Assembly (NCBI GenBank): GCA_002348045.1
Contig: DDYO01000216.1
Coordinates: 1 to 14,011, forward strand
Origin: Anaerolineales bacterium UBA2232
GTDB taxonomy: Bacteria; Chloroflexota; Anaerolineae; UBA2200
Direction: 5' to 3'
Length of the DNA: 14,011 nt
Below are positions 6,670 through 14,011 of this stretch, one piece after another. Position numbers and translations under genes: made by a program. Below the pieces are notes generated by a model that was given only the letters and a program-made list of their open reading frames with translations, had not been told where the DNA came from and made no database searches. Each line of letters begins with the position of its first letter. Position 1 is the stretch's first letter.

Positions 6670-9600
6670 TGACCGCCCCGGCCAGCAGAGCCGCGTCGCG
6701 CCGACACCACAGGGCCCGTTTCCTGATCGGTGCCGCAGCTTGCCTTTGTCTTCTGATGGGCATATTATCCGTGGCCGGATTGCTTCCATGGGCGCAGGCT
6801 GACACGGCAGCATTTCATGGCAATGTGAGCGACGCGCTGTCCGGCCTGCCGATCCAGGGGGTGCGCGTGGCAGTCGGCGGAGCCACGGCCTTGACCGATG
6901 TTCACGGTTTCTATCGACTTTCGGTGCCGCCCGGCACACACGATGTATCTTTCCAGTTTGCCGGCTACCTGTCCATGACGGTCACACGCCAGATTGCTGA
7001 TCTGAACACGGTTCAGGCTGTAGATGCCGTCATGCTGCCCGATCTTCCGTCGCCTGAGGATCAGGCGGTCCTGGAGTCACAGCTGCTGGCCGGCGCCGGC
7101 TCCGGAGCTCCTGACCCGGACTGGCTGGAAGCCCACCCAGGTGAGCTCATTGCCTCCCAGGTCACTGACTTGCCGTCGACCATACGGGTTCTGATGCCTG
7201 GTGGCGCCGTGGTGGTCATGCCGCTGGATGAATATGTCAAGGGTGTAGTGCCCAACGAGATGTCGCCCTACTACCCCATGGAGGCGCTCAAAGCCCAGGC
7301 TGTTGCAGCCCGCTGCTACGCCGCGACCGCCGGTCGCCACCTGGATATTGGTGCGGACGTGTGCACCACCGTCCACTGCCAGGTGTGGAGTCCGATTCAC
7401 TATCAAGTTACCGACCGAGCTGTTGACGAGACCCACAACGTAGTCACACGCTACGGAAACGACATTATCCGAGCCTACTACTCCGCCCATTGCGATGGGC
7501 ACACCCGCAACTCTGAGGACGTGTGGACCGGCTATGTTCCGTACTGTCGTGGCGTTGCTTGCCCGTGCGGCTACACGACCATGCTGGGACACGGGGTCGG
7601 CATGTGTCAAGCGGGTGCCAGGGTGCTCGCCCATTCGGGCAGCACCTTCCGAGACATCCTGAGTCACTACTACACCGGAACGCGTACCGATCTGGCCGTG
7701 CCGCACAGTCTCAGCCAACCACGTGTCAGCCCTGCTCAGGGTGATACCACCACTATCTTCAGCTACGAGGTTCTGTACACCAGCCGAGACACCGCCACGA
7801 TCGCACAGGTCTTCATCGACGGAGCCTCTCACCCCATGTCGCCGATCACCCTGACGGCATCCGGCGGCATCTGGTATCGATTCCAAACGCTGCTTCCTGT
7901 GGGATCACATGGATATTCCTTCCACTTTGAAAACGGCTATGATGTTCCGGTGACTTTGCCGGTGACCGTGCCAGCCACCGGTCCCGATGTAGTGCTGCGC
8001 CCAACCAACCTGCCGACTCCCAGCCCAACGCAGGTTCCTCGAGGGACCTACTCGGAGCAGTGGAGCCAGACTACCCAAGCTGACTTTGCCTACGGAAGTC
8101 AGACGAACATTGCGATCACGGCAGAGGGCAACGGTGAGCTCGTCCTGGCGCCCTTTAGTACGGTCGGCGTGTACACGTCAGCCGTTCGCACGGTTTCCAT
8201 GCCCTTCGTGGCCGTTGGCTCCTTCTGGCAGGCCAACGTGCCCTCTGGAACTGAATTGACCATCCGCCTGCGTGCTTCGCCAGACGGTCAAGCATGGACC
8301 TCTTGGCAGAACGTGGAGTTGATGGATGCGGAGCGGGAGGGAGCACGGATTGAGTTTGGGGAACTGGTGTTCATCAGTGGCTCTGTGGTCCAGTATCAGC
8401 TTGTCCTTACCAGTCGGTCTCCGCCTGCCGCGCCCCGCCTTGATTCACTGACCCTGGTGCTGATCAACTCCCTGGACGGACCAACGGCGGACCAGGCCCT
8501 CGCCATCTCCATTTCGCCACCAGGCCAGCCAGTGGTGATCAGTCGCGCAGCCTGGGGTTGCGATGAGAAGTTGATGACCTGGGCTCCAGAGTACCGGGAG
8601 GTGCGCAAGTTTGTCATTCACCACACCGCTACATCGAACGGCGACCTGGATCCGGCAGCCACTATGCGCGCGATTCTGTACTATCACGCGGTGACCCGCG
8701 GATGGGGTGACATAGGCTACAACTATGTCATCGACGCTCAGGGCCGAATCTACGAAGGCCGCGCAGGCGGCGAAGGGGTCGTTGGCGGACACGCCTTGCA
8801 GTACAACTGGGGCTCTATCGGGGTCGCCCTACTGGGAAACTACGAGGAGATCGAGGTACCACAACAGGCCCGCAACTCGCTGGTCGAGCTTGTCGCCTGG
8901 AAAGGCACGCTCCACTTTGTGGACCCGGGCGGCCGGGGTTTCTTTATCGATAGGGACCTTCCCAACGTGATGGGTCACCGCGACGGCACTCAGAGTACGA
9001 CTTGCCCCGGGCGCTACGCGTACGCCCAGTTGAGCGCCATCGCAGCGCAGGCTCGCACTCGCATGAACGAGTTGCCGCCCAATGTCCGCCTTACGGCGCC
9101 AAAGCAGGGAGCTACGGTAAGCAATGTGGTGGAGATTGGCGCTGAAGGCAGTCCGGCAGTGGCCTCCGTTCGCTTCCTGGCCAATGGCGTCGTGCTTGGC
9201 ACTGACGACTTGGCTCCTTTCACCTGGCGCTGGAACACGCTTGGTCTGTCATCGGCGGAGCATCAGCTCACCGCCCAGGCCCAGACAGGACTGGGGCTCA
9301 GCGCCGAACATACGATCACCGTTACTGTCAACCATAGCCCTCCCACAGGCAGCCTTGCCCTGGCAGCGTTCTCCAACAGCAGTATCGTCACCCTGAACAC
9401 AAACTCCGACTCTGCCCAGTGGATGCAGTTCTCCAATGGCTGGCAGTGGGAGGGAGAGGATCTGAGCCATCAGACGGGCACGCTAGTTCAGGACCCGACC
9501 GCCCTCAACGGCCGGGCTTGGCTGGGACGTCGCGGCACCGACGGCGCAGGCTGGTGGTACGGCCCTTACCTGGACGACCTTCCCACCGGCCGCAACTACC

Positions 9601-10910
9601 AGGTGTATTTCCGCCTGCGTGTGGGCGCAAATGAGTCATCGGCAAGGGTAGCCACCATCGACGTTACTGACAATCAGGCACAGACGCCACAGGACACCTA
9701 CGCTAGCCGCAACCTGGCAGGAGCCGACTTTGGTGCCCTTACTTATGTCGAGTTCTCCCTTGACTTTGCCTACTACCGCCGAAACGGTGGCCTGGAGTTC
9801 CGTACCTTCTTCACCGGCCACCAAGATCTTTACTTGGACCGCGTGCACCTGTTCAGTGGCCTGCGCAACTATGCGAGATCAGCGAGCTGGACCTTATCGC
9901 CTGGGGAAGGGCCACGAGTCGCCCAGGTGCGCTACGTGGACCTCGCCGGCAACGCCTCGCCTGTGTATTCGGCGACGACAGTTGTGGACCTGACCCCACC
10001 CCAATGGAGCGCTTGGCAAAGCCGAGTCATTACCGTCAGGGACACCCTCTCAGGGCTGCGAGCGAACAGCCTGGGTTACGCAACATCGACGGACGGGGGA
10101 ATAACCTGGAGCGGGTGGCAGAGCTTGTCGCTAGGCTCGACCGACGGGATCACCACACCGGTGACTCTCTCTGCTCCTTCTGACCCAGCGTCGGCCCTCA
10201 AGGTTCGCATTTCTGATCGGGCCGGCAATGTGAGCGAGAGCGTCGTGCTCCTACAGGCGGGCGTTACGCCATCAGCATTGCCACAGCCAACCACTACACT
10301 GACCTCCAGTCCGACCGCCACCGCTGTGGCGACCTCCACGCCCTCCATCACCCCTTCGCCCAGCGCCTCCGCGTCTCCTACGCCTTCACCCAGCTCCACA
10401 GCCACAGCCACTCCGAGCCCCACTCCCACGGCAGCTCCCTGGCGTGTGACCGGACGGGTCCAGCTGCAAGGAAGATCGCTCCACGATGATGTAGTGCTCT
10501 CGTTGGGCGAAGCCATATCCACCACAACATCCGCGACTGGAGCGTTTTCGGCAACGGGCACGACTCCTGGCTCTTACACCATAACCGCTCTCAGGACGGG
10601 GTACCTGATGGCGAGCCGCGAGCTCGCCCTTGCGGCCGGTGATGACCTTGCCCTCCCCGGGGTGGTCTTGTTGGCAGGAGACGTGGATGGCAACTGCGCG
10701 ATTAACCTGTTCGACCTGGTCATGGTGGCTTCAAACTATGGTGCAGCTCCTGTACAGGACTCGCGGGCTGATCTCAACGCCAACGGCGAAGTTGACATCT
10801 ACGATCTCGTTCTGGTGAGCGTTAACTTTGGCGTGGAGTGCCCAGGGCCTTGGCCCGATCCGCTCCCGGCTCGAGTAATCAGTCGATCGGGCATCAATCC
10901 GCTTCCCTGA
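6669..10910 (+). CDS. Secreted SpoIID lytic transglycosylase - PGRP amidase fusion with C-terminal dockerin
   Basis: A 1,413-residue exported peptidoglycan-processing protein (numbering from ATG 6669). A hydrophobic signal segment lies at 18-40, with a likely cleavage after AQA (44). Then come a CarboxypepD_reg-like beta domain (~46-122) and a SpoIID/LytB domain (~165-345) with candidate catalytic Glu197 in VPNEMSP, likely zinc ligands His224/Cys232/His236/Cys237, and HGVGMCQAGA at 308-317. A beta-sandwich-like region (~458-605) precedes a PGRP/Amidase_2 domain (~622-800), which carries IHHT (650-653), DIGYNYVID, NWGSIGVALLGN, GHRDG (His770) and TTCPG (Cys779), i.e. the zinc amidase set. Ig-like and other beta domains (~803-1195) lead to a Ser/Thr/Pro linker (1199-1257), a second CarboxypepD_reg-like domain (~1259-1336) and a type I dockerin (~1338-1390). 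The ATG overlaps the sir2 stop, with GAGAGG nine bases upstream; GTG 6666 is possible. The SpoIID part would cleave glycan strands and the amidase part stem peptides. Confidence 0.92.
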   Translation: MTAPASRAASRRHHRARFLIGAAACLCLLMGILSVAGLLPWAQADTAAFHGNVSDALSGLPIQGVRVAVGGATALTDVHGFYRLSVPPGTHDVSFQFAGYLSMTVTRQIADLNTVQAVDAVMLPDLPSPEDQAVLESQLLAGAGSGAPDPDWLEAHPGELIASQVTDLPSTIRVLMPGGAVVVMPLDEYVKGVVPNEMSPYYPMEALKAQAVAARCYAATAGRHLDIGADVCTTVHCQVWSPIHYQVTDRAVDETHNVVTRYGNDIIRAYYSAHCDGHTRNSEDVWTGYVPYCRGVACPCGYTTMLGHGVGMCQAGARVLAHSGSTFRDILSHYYTGTRTDLAVPHSLSQPRVSPAQGDTTTIFSYEVLYTSRDTATIAQVFIDGASHPMSPITLTASGGIWYRFQTLLPVGSHGYSFHFENGYDVPVTLPVTVPATGPDVVLRPTNLPTPSPTQVPRGTYSEQWSQTTQADFAYGSQTNIAITAEGNGELVLAPFSTVGVYTSAVRTVSMPFVAVGSFWQANVPSGTELTIRLRASPDGQAWTSWQNVELMDAEREGARIEFGELVFISGSVVQYQLVLTSRSPPAAPRLDSLTLVLINSLDGPTADQALAISISPPGQPVVISRAAWGCDEKLMTWAPEYREVRKFVIHHTATSNGDLDPAATMRAILYYHAVTRGWGDIGYNYVIDAQGRIYEGRAGGEGVVGGHALQYNWGSIGVALLGNYEEIEVPQQARNSLVELVAWKGTLHFVDPGGRGFFIDRDLPNVMGHRDGTQSTTCPGRYAYAQLSAIAAQARTRMNELPPNVRLTAPKQGATVSNVVEIGAEGSPAVASVRFLANGVVLGTDDLAPFTWRWNTLGLSSAEHQLTAQAQTGLGLSAEHTITVTVNHSPPTGSLALAAFSNSSIVTLNTNSDSAQWMQFSNGWQWEGEDLSHQTGTLVQDPTALNGRAWLGRRGTDGAGWWYGPYLDDLPTGRNYQVYFRLRVGANESSARVATIDVTDNQAQTPQDTYASRNLAGADFGALTYVEFSLDFAYYRRNGGLEFRTFFTGHQDLYLDRVHLFSGLRNYARSASWTLSPGEGPRVAQVRYVDLAGNASPVYSATTVVDLTPPQWSAWQSRVITVRDTLSGLRANSLGYATSTDGGITWSGWQSLSLGSTDGITTPVTLSAPSDPASALKVRISDRAGNVSESVVLLQAGVTPSALPQPTTTLTSSPTATAVATSTPSITPSPSASASPTPSPSSTATATPSPTPTAAPWRVTGRVQLQGRSLHDDVVLSLGEAISTTTSATGAFSATGTTPGSYTITALRTGYLMASRELALAAGDDLALPGVVLLAGDVDGNCAINLFDLVMVASNYGAAPVQDSRADLNANGEVDIYDLVLVSVNFGVECPGPWPDPLPARVISRSGINPLP
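10263..10439 (+). repeat. Ser/Thr/Pro low-complexity linker coding repeat
   Basis: Within the large SpoIID-amidase gene, this stretch encodes about 59 residues almost wholly of Ser, Thr, Pro and Ala (TPSPSPSASASPTPSPSS-like). Such linkers tether domains in secreted proteins and are often O-glycosylated. It separates the beta-domain array from the C-terminal dockerin module. It has no Arg, in contrast to the linker in the neighbouring cohesin gene. Confidence 0.8.
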
Positions 10911-10933
10911 CCGCTACTATCGACGTCAGCGTC

Positions 10934-10997
10934 CGGATGGCTCGTGCCCATCAGGTTCTGCAAAGCCGCGGACACGGGCTTGCTGATTTGCCATCCG
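10934..10997. other. Inverted repeat in the convergent spacer
   Basis: The 116-bp spacer between the dockerin gene and the cohesin gene contains CGGATGGC (10934-10941) and its reverse complement GCCATCCG (10990-10997), 48 bases apart. No T-run follows on either strand, and no other strong hairpin was seen. It could be a weak terminator for both convergent genes; confidence is low. Confidence 0.3.
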
Positions 10998-11026
10998 CTG
11001 CGTTACCCTGCTCAATCCCTTTGAGG

Positions 11027-12853
11027 CTATTTGCGGATCATGGGCATCAGGAGCAGATATGGCGAGGATGCGGTTTTCGTGGGCGTGGCCGTTGACGTGC
11101 TGATGTCCACCACCGCATCCTCTGCCAGTCCCAGCACATTCGCGTTGGACTCGTCCCTGACCACCGTTAGGCGAGTCCCCGAAAACGCAAACTCCAACTT
11201 TGTCTGCACGTTGCCAGTACCGTCCAGCGATCGCAGGTGAAGTGTGGCGAGTACTAGGGAGCCCTGAGCGGGCGCACCCAGGTTCCCTGCCCCGATGTCG
11301 ACATGGCCGGCCACGGGATCCACGAGCTTGACCAGAACGTCCAGACTGCTACCGTCCGTAATGCCGGTCACCTCAACCACCGACGCGTCAAAGTTCACGA
11401 ACACATCAGCAGCCACCACCGGCTGAAGGCCAGCGTCTACGATGATCTGCTCGTCGAACTCTTCGCCAAAAGCAACCGTACGGGTTGAAGGCGAAAACCG
11501 CAGGCCAACGCTACCTGCCGCAACTTGAGTTGCGGTTGGAGTGCTCGTTGCGGTTGGCGCTGGCTCCGTCGCTGTGGGGGAAGGCGTGCCTGTGGGCAAG
11601 GCAGTGACAGTCGGGACGGGTACCGGCCCCATCTGCGTGTTGTGGTAGATCGTGAAGCGGGCGCTTTGGTCGCTGCTGACGGTCAGCGAGTTCGTGATAA
11701 CCTTGCCTGCCAAAGATGGGCCTGTAGTAACGTTAAACTCAATCACCCGCTGCTGCGAAGGCGCGAGATCCCCCAGCCTCCACACAAACGTATCGTTGCC
11801 AACCTGCTGGCTGATGCTGGGCCAGGCGCTGCGGAAGTAGGTGCGTGAATCCTTGGTGTCGGTGAGGATAACGTTCTGACAGACAACCAGCGACGTGTTG
11901 GTGACGCGCAGGATATAGTGGACATCCCAGGTTGCCGGGATTGGGTCAGCCGGCTGCGACACCTTTTCCAGCGAAAGCATCGGGATCGGGGTACTTGTTC
12001 GCGTCGGAGTCGCCGTGGCGGTGCTCGTCCGGGTCGGCGTACTCGTGCGAGTCGATGTGCTCGTGGGCGCGTGCGTTCGGGTTGGCGTGGCGGTAACCGT
12101 GGGCGTCAGCGTGCGAGTGCGGGTGTTGGTCGGCGTCGGAGAAGGACCGACGTAGGTAAAGGTCAGCACCAACTTGGGACGTAGGCTCTCATCTCCATTG
12201 TACGAGCTAAAGTAGTAGGACTGCGGGCTAGCTGGCTCCCCACTCAGGAGGAGCAGGCCATGGTTGTCCAGGGTTCCATCTAGCCACTCCCGAACAGCCT
12301 GCGTGACATTCCACTCATACCATGCCTTCACCGCCCCCACACTAACCACGTCCTCGGCAATGGCGCGGCGATCCGTCACCGTACTGCCGCCACCCGCAGC
12401 GCCCCAGCTCTGCCCATAGCTGGGTTGGTTCCACGAGGCTTCGCAGGCCGCCCATTCTCTCAAGACAGCAAACGCACCCACGCTGATGGAAGCGCCCTCC
12501 TTGGACCATCCGGCCGCGTACAGGCGCAGCACAGCATTGTCAATGACCACGTTCGATGGAATAGTGTCCAACGCAAATTCAATCAGCGCCCGCTTCCTTT
12601 GCTTGTAACCAACCGCCAACGTGCGCGCGTAGCAGTCCTTGACGTCAGGTAAATCACCGTCGATGTGAGTGTCTTTGCGAGCCGTAATCGTCGCGACCTC
12701 CAGTGCCGATACCGCTCCCGCCGCTGGCAAACAACGCGCATCCACGGGCCTCCACGCGGACCGGGCAAAGAAGCCGGTCAGCAGCAGTAGCAGTACCGCC
12801 ACTAGCCAGGTCAACAGCGCCACTTGCTTGCGGGCTTGATCGCTGCACTTCAT
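11027..12853 (-). CDS. Secreted DNRLRE - DUF11 - cohesin domain surface protein
   Basis: A 608-residue exported protein. A signal or anchor segment at ~11-29 (VALLTWLVAVLLLLLTGFF) is followed by a DNRLRE-type beta domain (~52-233: KDTHIDGDLPD, KRALIEFALDTIPSNVVIDNAVLRL-like, WNVTQAVREWLDG, LRPKLVLTF). A Thr/Pro/Arg linker (236-291), a DUF11-type repeat (~292-395: LSLEKVSQPADPIP, VHYILRVTNTS, WRLGDLAPSQ), a second Thr/Pro linker (408-446) and a cohesin domain (~447-585) follow. The cohesin shows SPSTRTVAFGEEFDEQIIVDAG-like opening strands, then VVAADVFVNFDASVVEV and GSLVLATLHLRS. The C-terminus is YLLLMPMIRK. The start is ATG 12853, with GGAGGTG seven bases upstream and a consensus promoter behind it; an open frame to 12937 would run through that promoter. 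Cohesins bind dockerins, and the convergent neighbour ends in one, so this is a candidate scaffold or surface receptor. It has no catalytic domain. It could alternatively bind another dockerin protein elsewhere in the genome. Confidence 0.88.
   Translation of the reverse strand: MKCSDQARKQVALLTWLVAVLLLLLTGFFARSAWRPVDARCLPAAGAVSALEVATITARKDTHIDGDLPDVKDCYARTLAVGYKQRKRALIEFALDTIPSNVVIDNAVLRLYAAGWSKEGASISVGAFAVLREWAACEASWNQPSYGQSWGAAGGGSTVTDRRAIAEDVVSVGAVKAWYEWNVTQAVREWLDGTLDNHGLLLLSGEPASPQSYYFSSYNGDESLRPKLVLTFTYVGPSPTPTNTRTRTLTPTVTATPTRTHAPTSTSTRTSTPTRTSTATATPTRTSTPIPMLSLEKVSQPADPIPATWDVHYILRVTNTSLVVCQNVILTDTKDSRTYFRSAWPSISQQVGNDTFVWRLGDLAPSQQRVIEFNVTTGPSLAGKVITNSLTVSSDQSARFTIYHNTQMGPVPVPTVTALPTGTPSPTATEPAPTATSTPTATQVAAGSVGLRFSPSTRTVAFGEEFDEQIIVDAGLQPVVAADVFVNFDASVVEVTGITDGSSLDVLVKLVDPVAGHVDIGAGNLGAPAQGSLVLATLHLRSLDGTGNVQTKLEFAFSGTRLTVVRDESNANVLGLAEDAVVDISTSTATPTKTASSPYLLLMPMIRK
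11981..12148 (-). repeat. Thr/Pro/Arg linker coding repeat in the cohesin gene
   Basis: Imperfect short-period repeats encode about 56 residues dominated by Thr, Pro, Arg and Ser in TRTSTPT- and TPTRTST-like units. The DNA repeats are six- and twelve-base variants of cgtgcgagt/cgtcggagt on the + strand. The Arg content makes the linker basic, which may favour contact with anionic wall or membrane polymers. Such repeats can change length by slippage. Confidence 0.75.
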
Positions 12854-12899
12854 GGCACTACACCTCCATCTACGCCCTGCGGCCGTACACCGCACGCTC

Positions 12900-12928
12900 A
12901 TTATCCGCCCTGACTGGTCGACTGTCAA
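12900..12928 (-). promoter_or_regulatory. Sigma-70-type promoter for the cohesin gene
   Basis: On the minus strand TTGACA (12928-12923) and GATAAT (12905-12900) are separated by 17 bases, near consensus. Transcription would start around 12893, about 40 bases before the ATG at 12853, with GGAGGTG in the leader. It supports the chosen start and excludes the longer open frame. Confidence 0.75.
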
Positions 12929-13022
12929 CACCAGCAAGCGACGACCTTACGCGCCTTACACTCCTAGAACGGTACCCAAGACCGTCAGCCATTCCGCCTA
13001 CAGCTCTCCCGTAAACCGTTTT

Positions 13023-13051
13023 TTGACGTTCCGGCGGAAAGACCCTAGAAT
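13023..13051 (+). promoter_or_regulatory. Sigma-70-type promoter for the AIM24-family gene
   Basis: TTGACG (13023-13028) and TAGAAT (13046-13051) are separated by 17 bases. Transcription would start near 13058, leaving a leader of about 50 bases before AAGGAGG (13099-13105) and the ATG at 13111. It is divergent from the cohesin promoter, with about 95 bp between the two -35 boxes. Nothing else was recognised in that 257-bp spacer. Confidence 0.75.
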
Positions 13052-13110
13052 TCTGCTCGACAGCCGCTGAACATCCGTTGGCGGGCAGCGCAATATCAAG
13101 GAGGCTTTGA

Positions 13111-13899
13111 ATGAAAAGCCATGTTGTGGACTACAAGCTGTATGGCGACGACATGCAGTTCGTTGAAGTTGAGTTGGACCCAGGTGAGACCGTAATCGCC
13201 GAAGCGGGTACCATGATGTACATGGAAGAAGGAATTACCTATGAGGCCAAGCTGGGTGATGGGTCCAAGCCTGACGCAGGTCTGATGGACAAGCTTTTCA
13301 CGGCCGGCAAACGTGCCGTCACCGGCGAATCCTTGTTTCTCACCCACTTTAGCAACTCGGCCCGTGAGGGCAAGCGGCATGTGGCCTTCGCCGCACCGTA
13401 TCCCGGCAAGATCATGGCCATCGATCTGGATGAGGCCCGCGGACAGCTCATCTGCCAGAAGAATGCCTTTTTGTGTGCCGCCCTGGGAACAGAGGTGAGC
13501 ATTGCCTTCAACCGCCGGCTGGGGGTCGGTCTGTTTGGGGGCGAAGGCTTCATCCTGCAAAAGCTCATAGGCGACGGCATGGTATTCATTCACGCTGGCG
13601 GGACCATTGTAGAGCGCAAGCTAAACGACGAAAAGCTGCTGGTTGACACGGGCTGCATCGTGGCTTTTGAAGCTGAAATCCACTATGACATCCAGCAAGC
13701 GGGCAACCTCAAGTCCATGCTGTTTGGTGGTGAGGGCCTGTTCCTTGCCACCCTTCAGGGTACGGGGCGCATCTGGCTGCAGTCCCTGCCTTTCTCGCGA
13801 TTGGCTGGTCGTGTTCTCGAATTTGCACCGCGCACCGGTGCAAAGCAGGCGGACGAGGGATCGGTTATCCGGGGCCTATCCGGCATGTTCCAGCGCTAG
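13111..13899 (+). CDS. AIM24/TIGR00266 family protein
   Basis: A 262-residue member of the AIM24 (formerly DUF124, TIGR00266) family. The yeast member Aim24 is mitochondrial; the bacterial members have no settled biochemical role. Family features seen are an early [20 protein letters not shown] segment, two Gly-rich beta repeats containing FGGEG ([17 protein letters not shown] near 148-164 and [18 protein letters not shown] near 205-222), and GGTIVERKL between them. No signal peptide or membrane segment is evident, so it is probably cytoplasmic or membrane-associated. The start is ATG 13111, with AAGGAGG five bases upstream and its own promoter. It appears monocistronic: a strong hairpin follows 35 bp after the stop. 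Confidence 0.92.
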   Translation: MKSHVVDYKLYGDDMQFVEVELDPGETVIAEAGTMMYMEEGITYEAKLGDGSKPDAGLMDKLFTAGKRAVTGESLFLTHFSNSAREGKRHVAFAAPYPGKIMAIDLDEARGQLICQKNAFLCAALGTEVSIAFNRRLGVGLFGGEGFILQKLIGDGMVFIHAGGTIVERKLNDEKLLVDTGCIVAFEAEIHYDIQQAGNLKSMLFGGEGLFLATLQGTGRIWLQSLPFSRLAGRVLEFAPRTGAKQADEGSVIRGLSGMFQR

Positions 13900-13934
13900 A
13901 ATGTTTGTCTGAGCAGGAGCCCCAAGATTAACCA

Positions 13935-13966
13935 AAAGTGCCCGCCGTCGCGACGGCGGGCACTTT
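13935..13966 (+). terminator. Perfect 16-bp palindrome terminator after the AIM24-family gene
   Basis: AAAGTGCCCGCCGTCG (13935-13950) is followed at once by its exact reverse complement (13951-13966), then TTTCTC runs out of the stem. The stem is very GC-rich, with a tetraloop at the centre. It ends the AIM24 transcript and, being symmetric with A-rich sequence on its left, may also stop transcripts from the minus-strand tRNA. Confidence 0.85.
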
Positions 13967-13979
13967 CTCAAGCACCAGG

Positions 13980-14011
13980 CGGGGAGACAGGGATTCGAAC
14001 CCTGGGAGGAG
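13980..14011 (-). tRNA. tRNA 3' part (cut by window edge), possibly tRNA-Ser
   Basis: On the minus strand a T arm is clear: CAGGG (14004-14000), loop TTCGAAT (13999-13993), CCCTG (13992-13988), then acceptor strand TCTCCCC (13987-13981) and discriminator G (13980). No encoded CCA follows. The anticodon lies beyond the window, so the amino acid is not determined. G73, the acceptor sequence and the CTCCTCC before the T arm, which fits the end of a long variable arm, suggest serine. Confidence 0.75.

Noticed and set aside
10076..10561. 161-residue minus-strand open frame rich in Val, Gly and Glu
   Set aside because: It is the antisense reading of the Ser/Thr/Pro linker and its flanks, with low-complexity composition and no initiation signals.
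12854..12937. Longer start for the cohesin gene
   Set aside because: It would translate through the TTGACA-17-GATAAT promoter; ATG 12853 has GGAGGTG and is followed by a normal signal sequence.

Overview
The window (14,011 bp) looks like chromosomal DNA from a member of the Chloroflexota, probably an Anaerolineae-like or related uncultured lineage. This placement is inferred from three things: the gene order tuf-rpmG-tRNA-Trp-secE-nusG-rplK-rplA-rplJ-rplL, the large secreted proteins with Thr/Pro-rich linkers, and the combination of DNRLRE, DUF11, cohesin and dockerin domains. It was not checked by any search.

Bases 1-3990 are a translation/secretion operon on the + strand: the 3' end of tuf (EF-Tu), rpmG (L33, zinc form), tRNA-Trp(CCA), secE, nusG with an acidic N-terminal extension, rplK (L11), rplA (L1), rplJ (L10) and rplL (L7/L12). 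Two RNA control elements are visible: a probable L1-binding hairpin just before the rplA ribosome binding site, and an L10 leader followed by a textbook intrinsic attenuator before rplJ. The operon ends after rplL at a perfect 19-bp hairpin, and rpoBC does not follow.

Bases 3999-4940 (minus strand) encode a membrane-anchored protein related to the GmhB/HisB-N class of HAD phosphatases. It keeps the family's zinc loop but has lost the nucleophile aspartate, so it is probably a pseudo-phosphatase. Bases 5133-10910 (+ strand) form a likely operon from a strong sigma-70-type promoter: endonuclease V (inosine/deaminated-base repair), a Sir2 deacylase, and a 1,413-residue secreted protein. That protein joins a SpoIID lytic transglycosylase domain, a PGRP-type amidase and a C-terminal type I dockerin.

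Bases 11027-12853 (minus strand, convergent with the preceding gene) encode a secreted DNRLRE-DUF11-cohesin protein. The neighbouring genes therefore supply a dockerin and a cohesin, suggesting a cell-surface complex built on peptidoglycan-cleaving activity rather than on cellulases. A divergent promoter region follows, then an AIM24/TIGR00266-family gene (13111-13899), a perfect 16-bp palindromic terminator, and the 3' end of a minus-strand tRNA cut by the window edge, possibly tRNA-Ser.

The most unusual items are the cohesin/dockerin gene pair, the transglycosylase-amidase fusion (two activities that are separate proteins in the endospore engulfment machinery), and the degenerate GmhB-like membrane protein.
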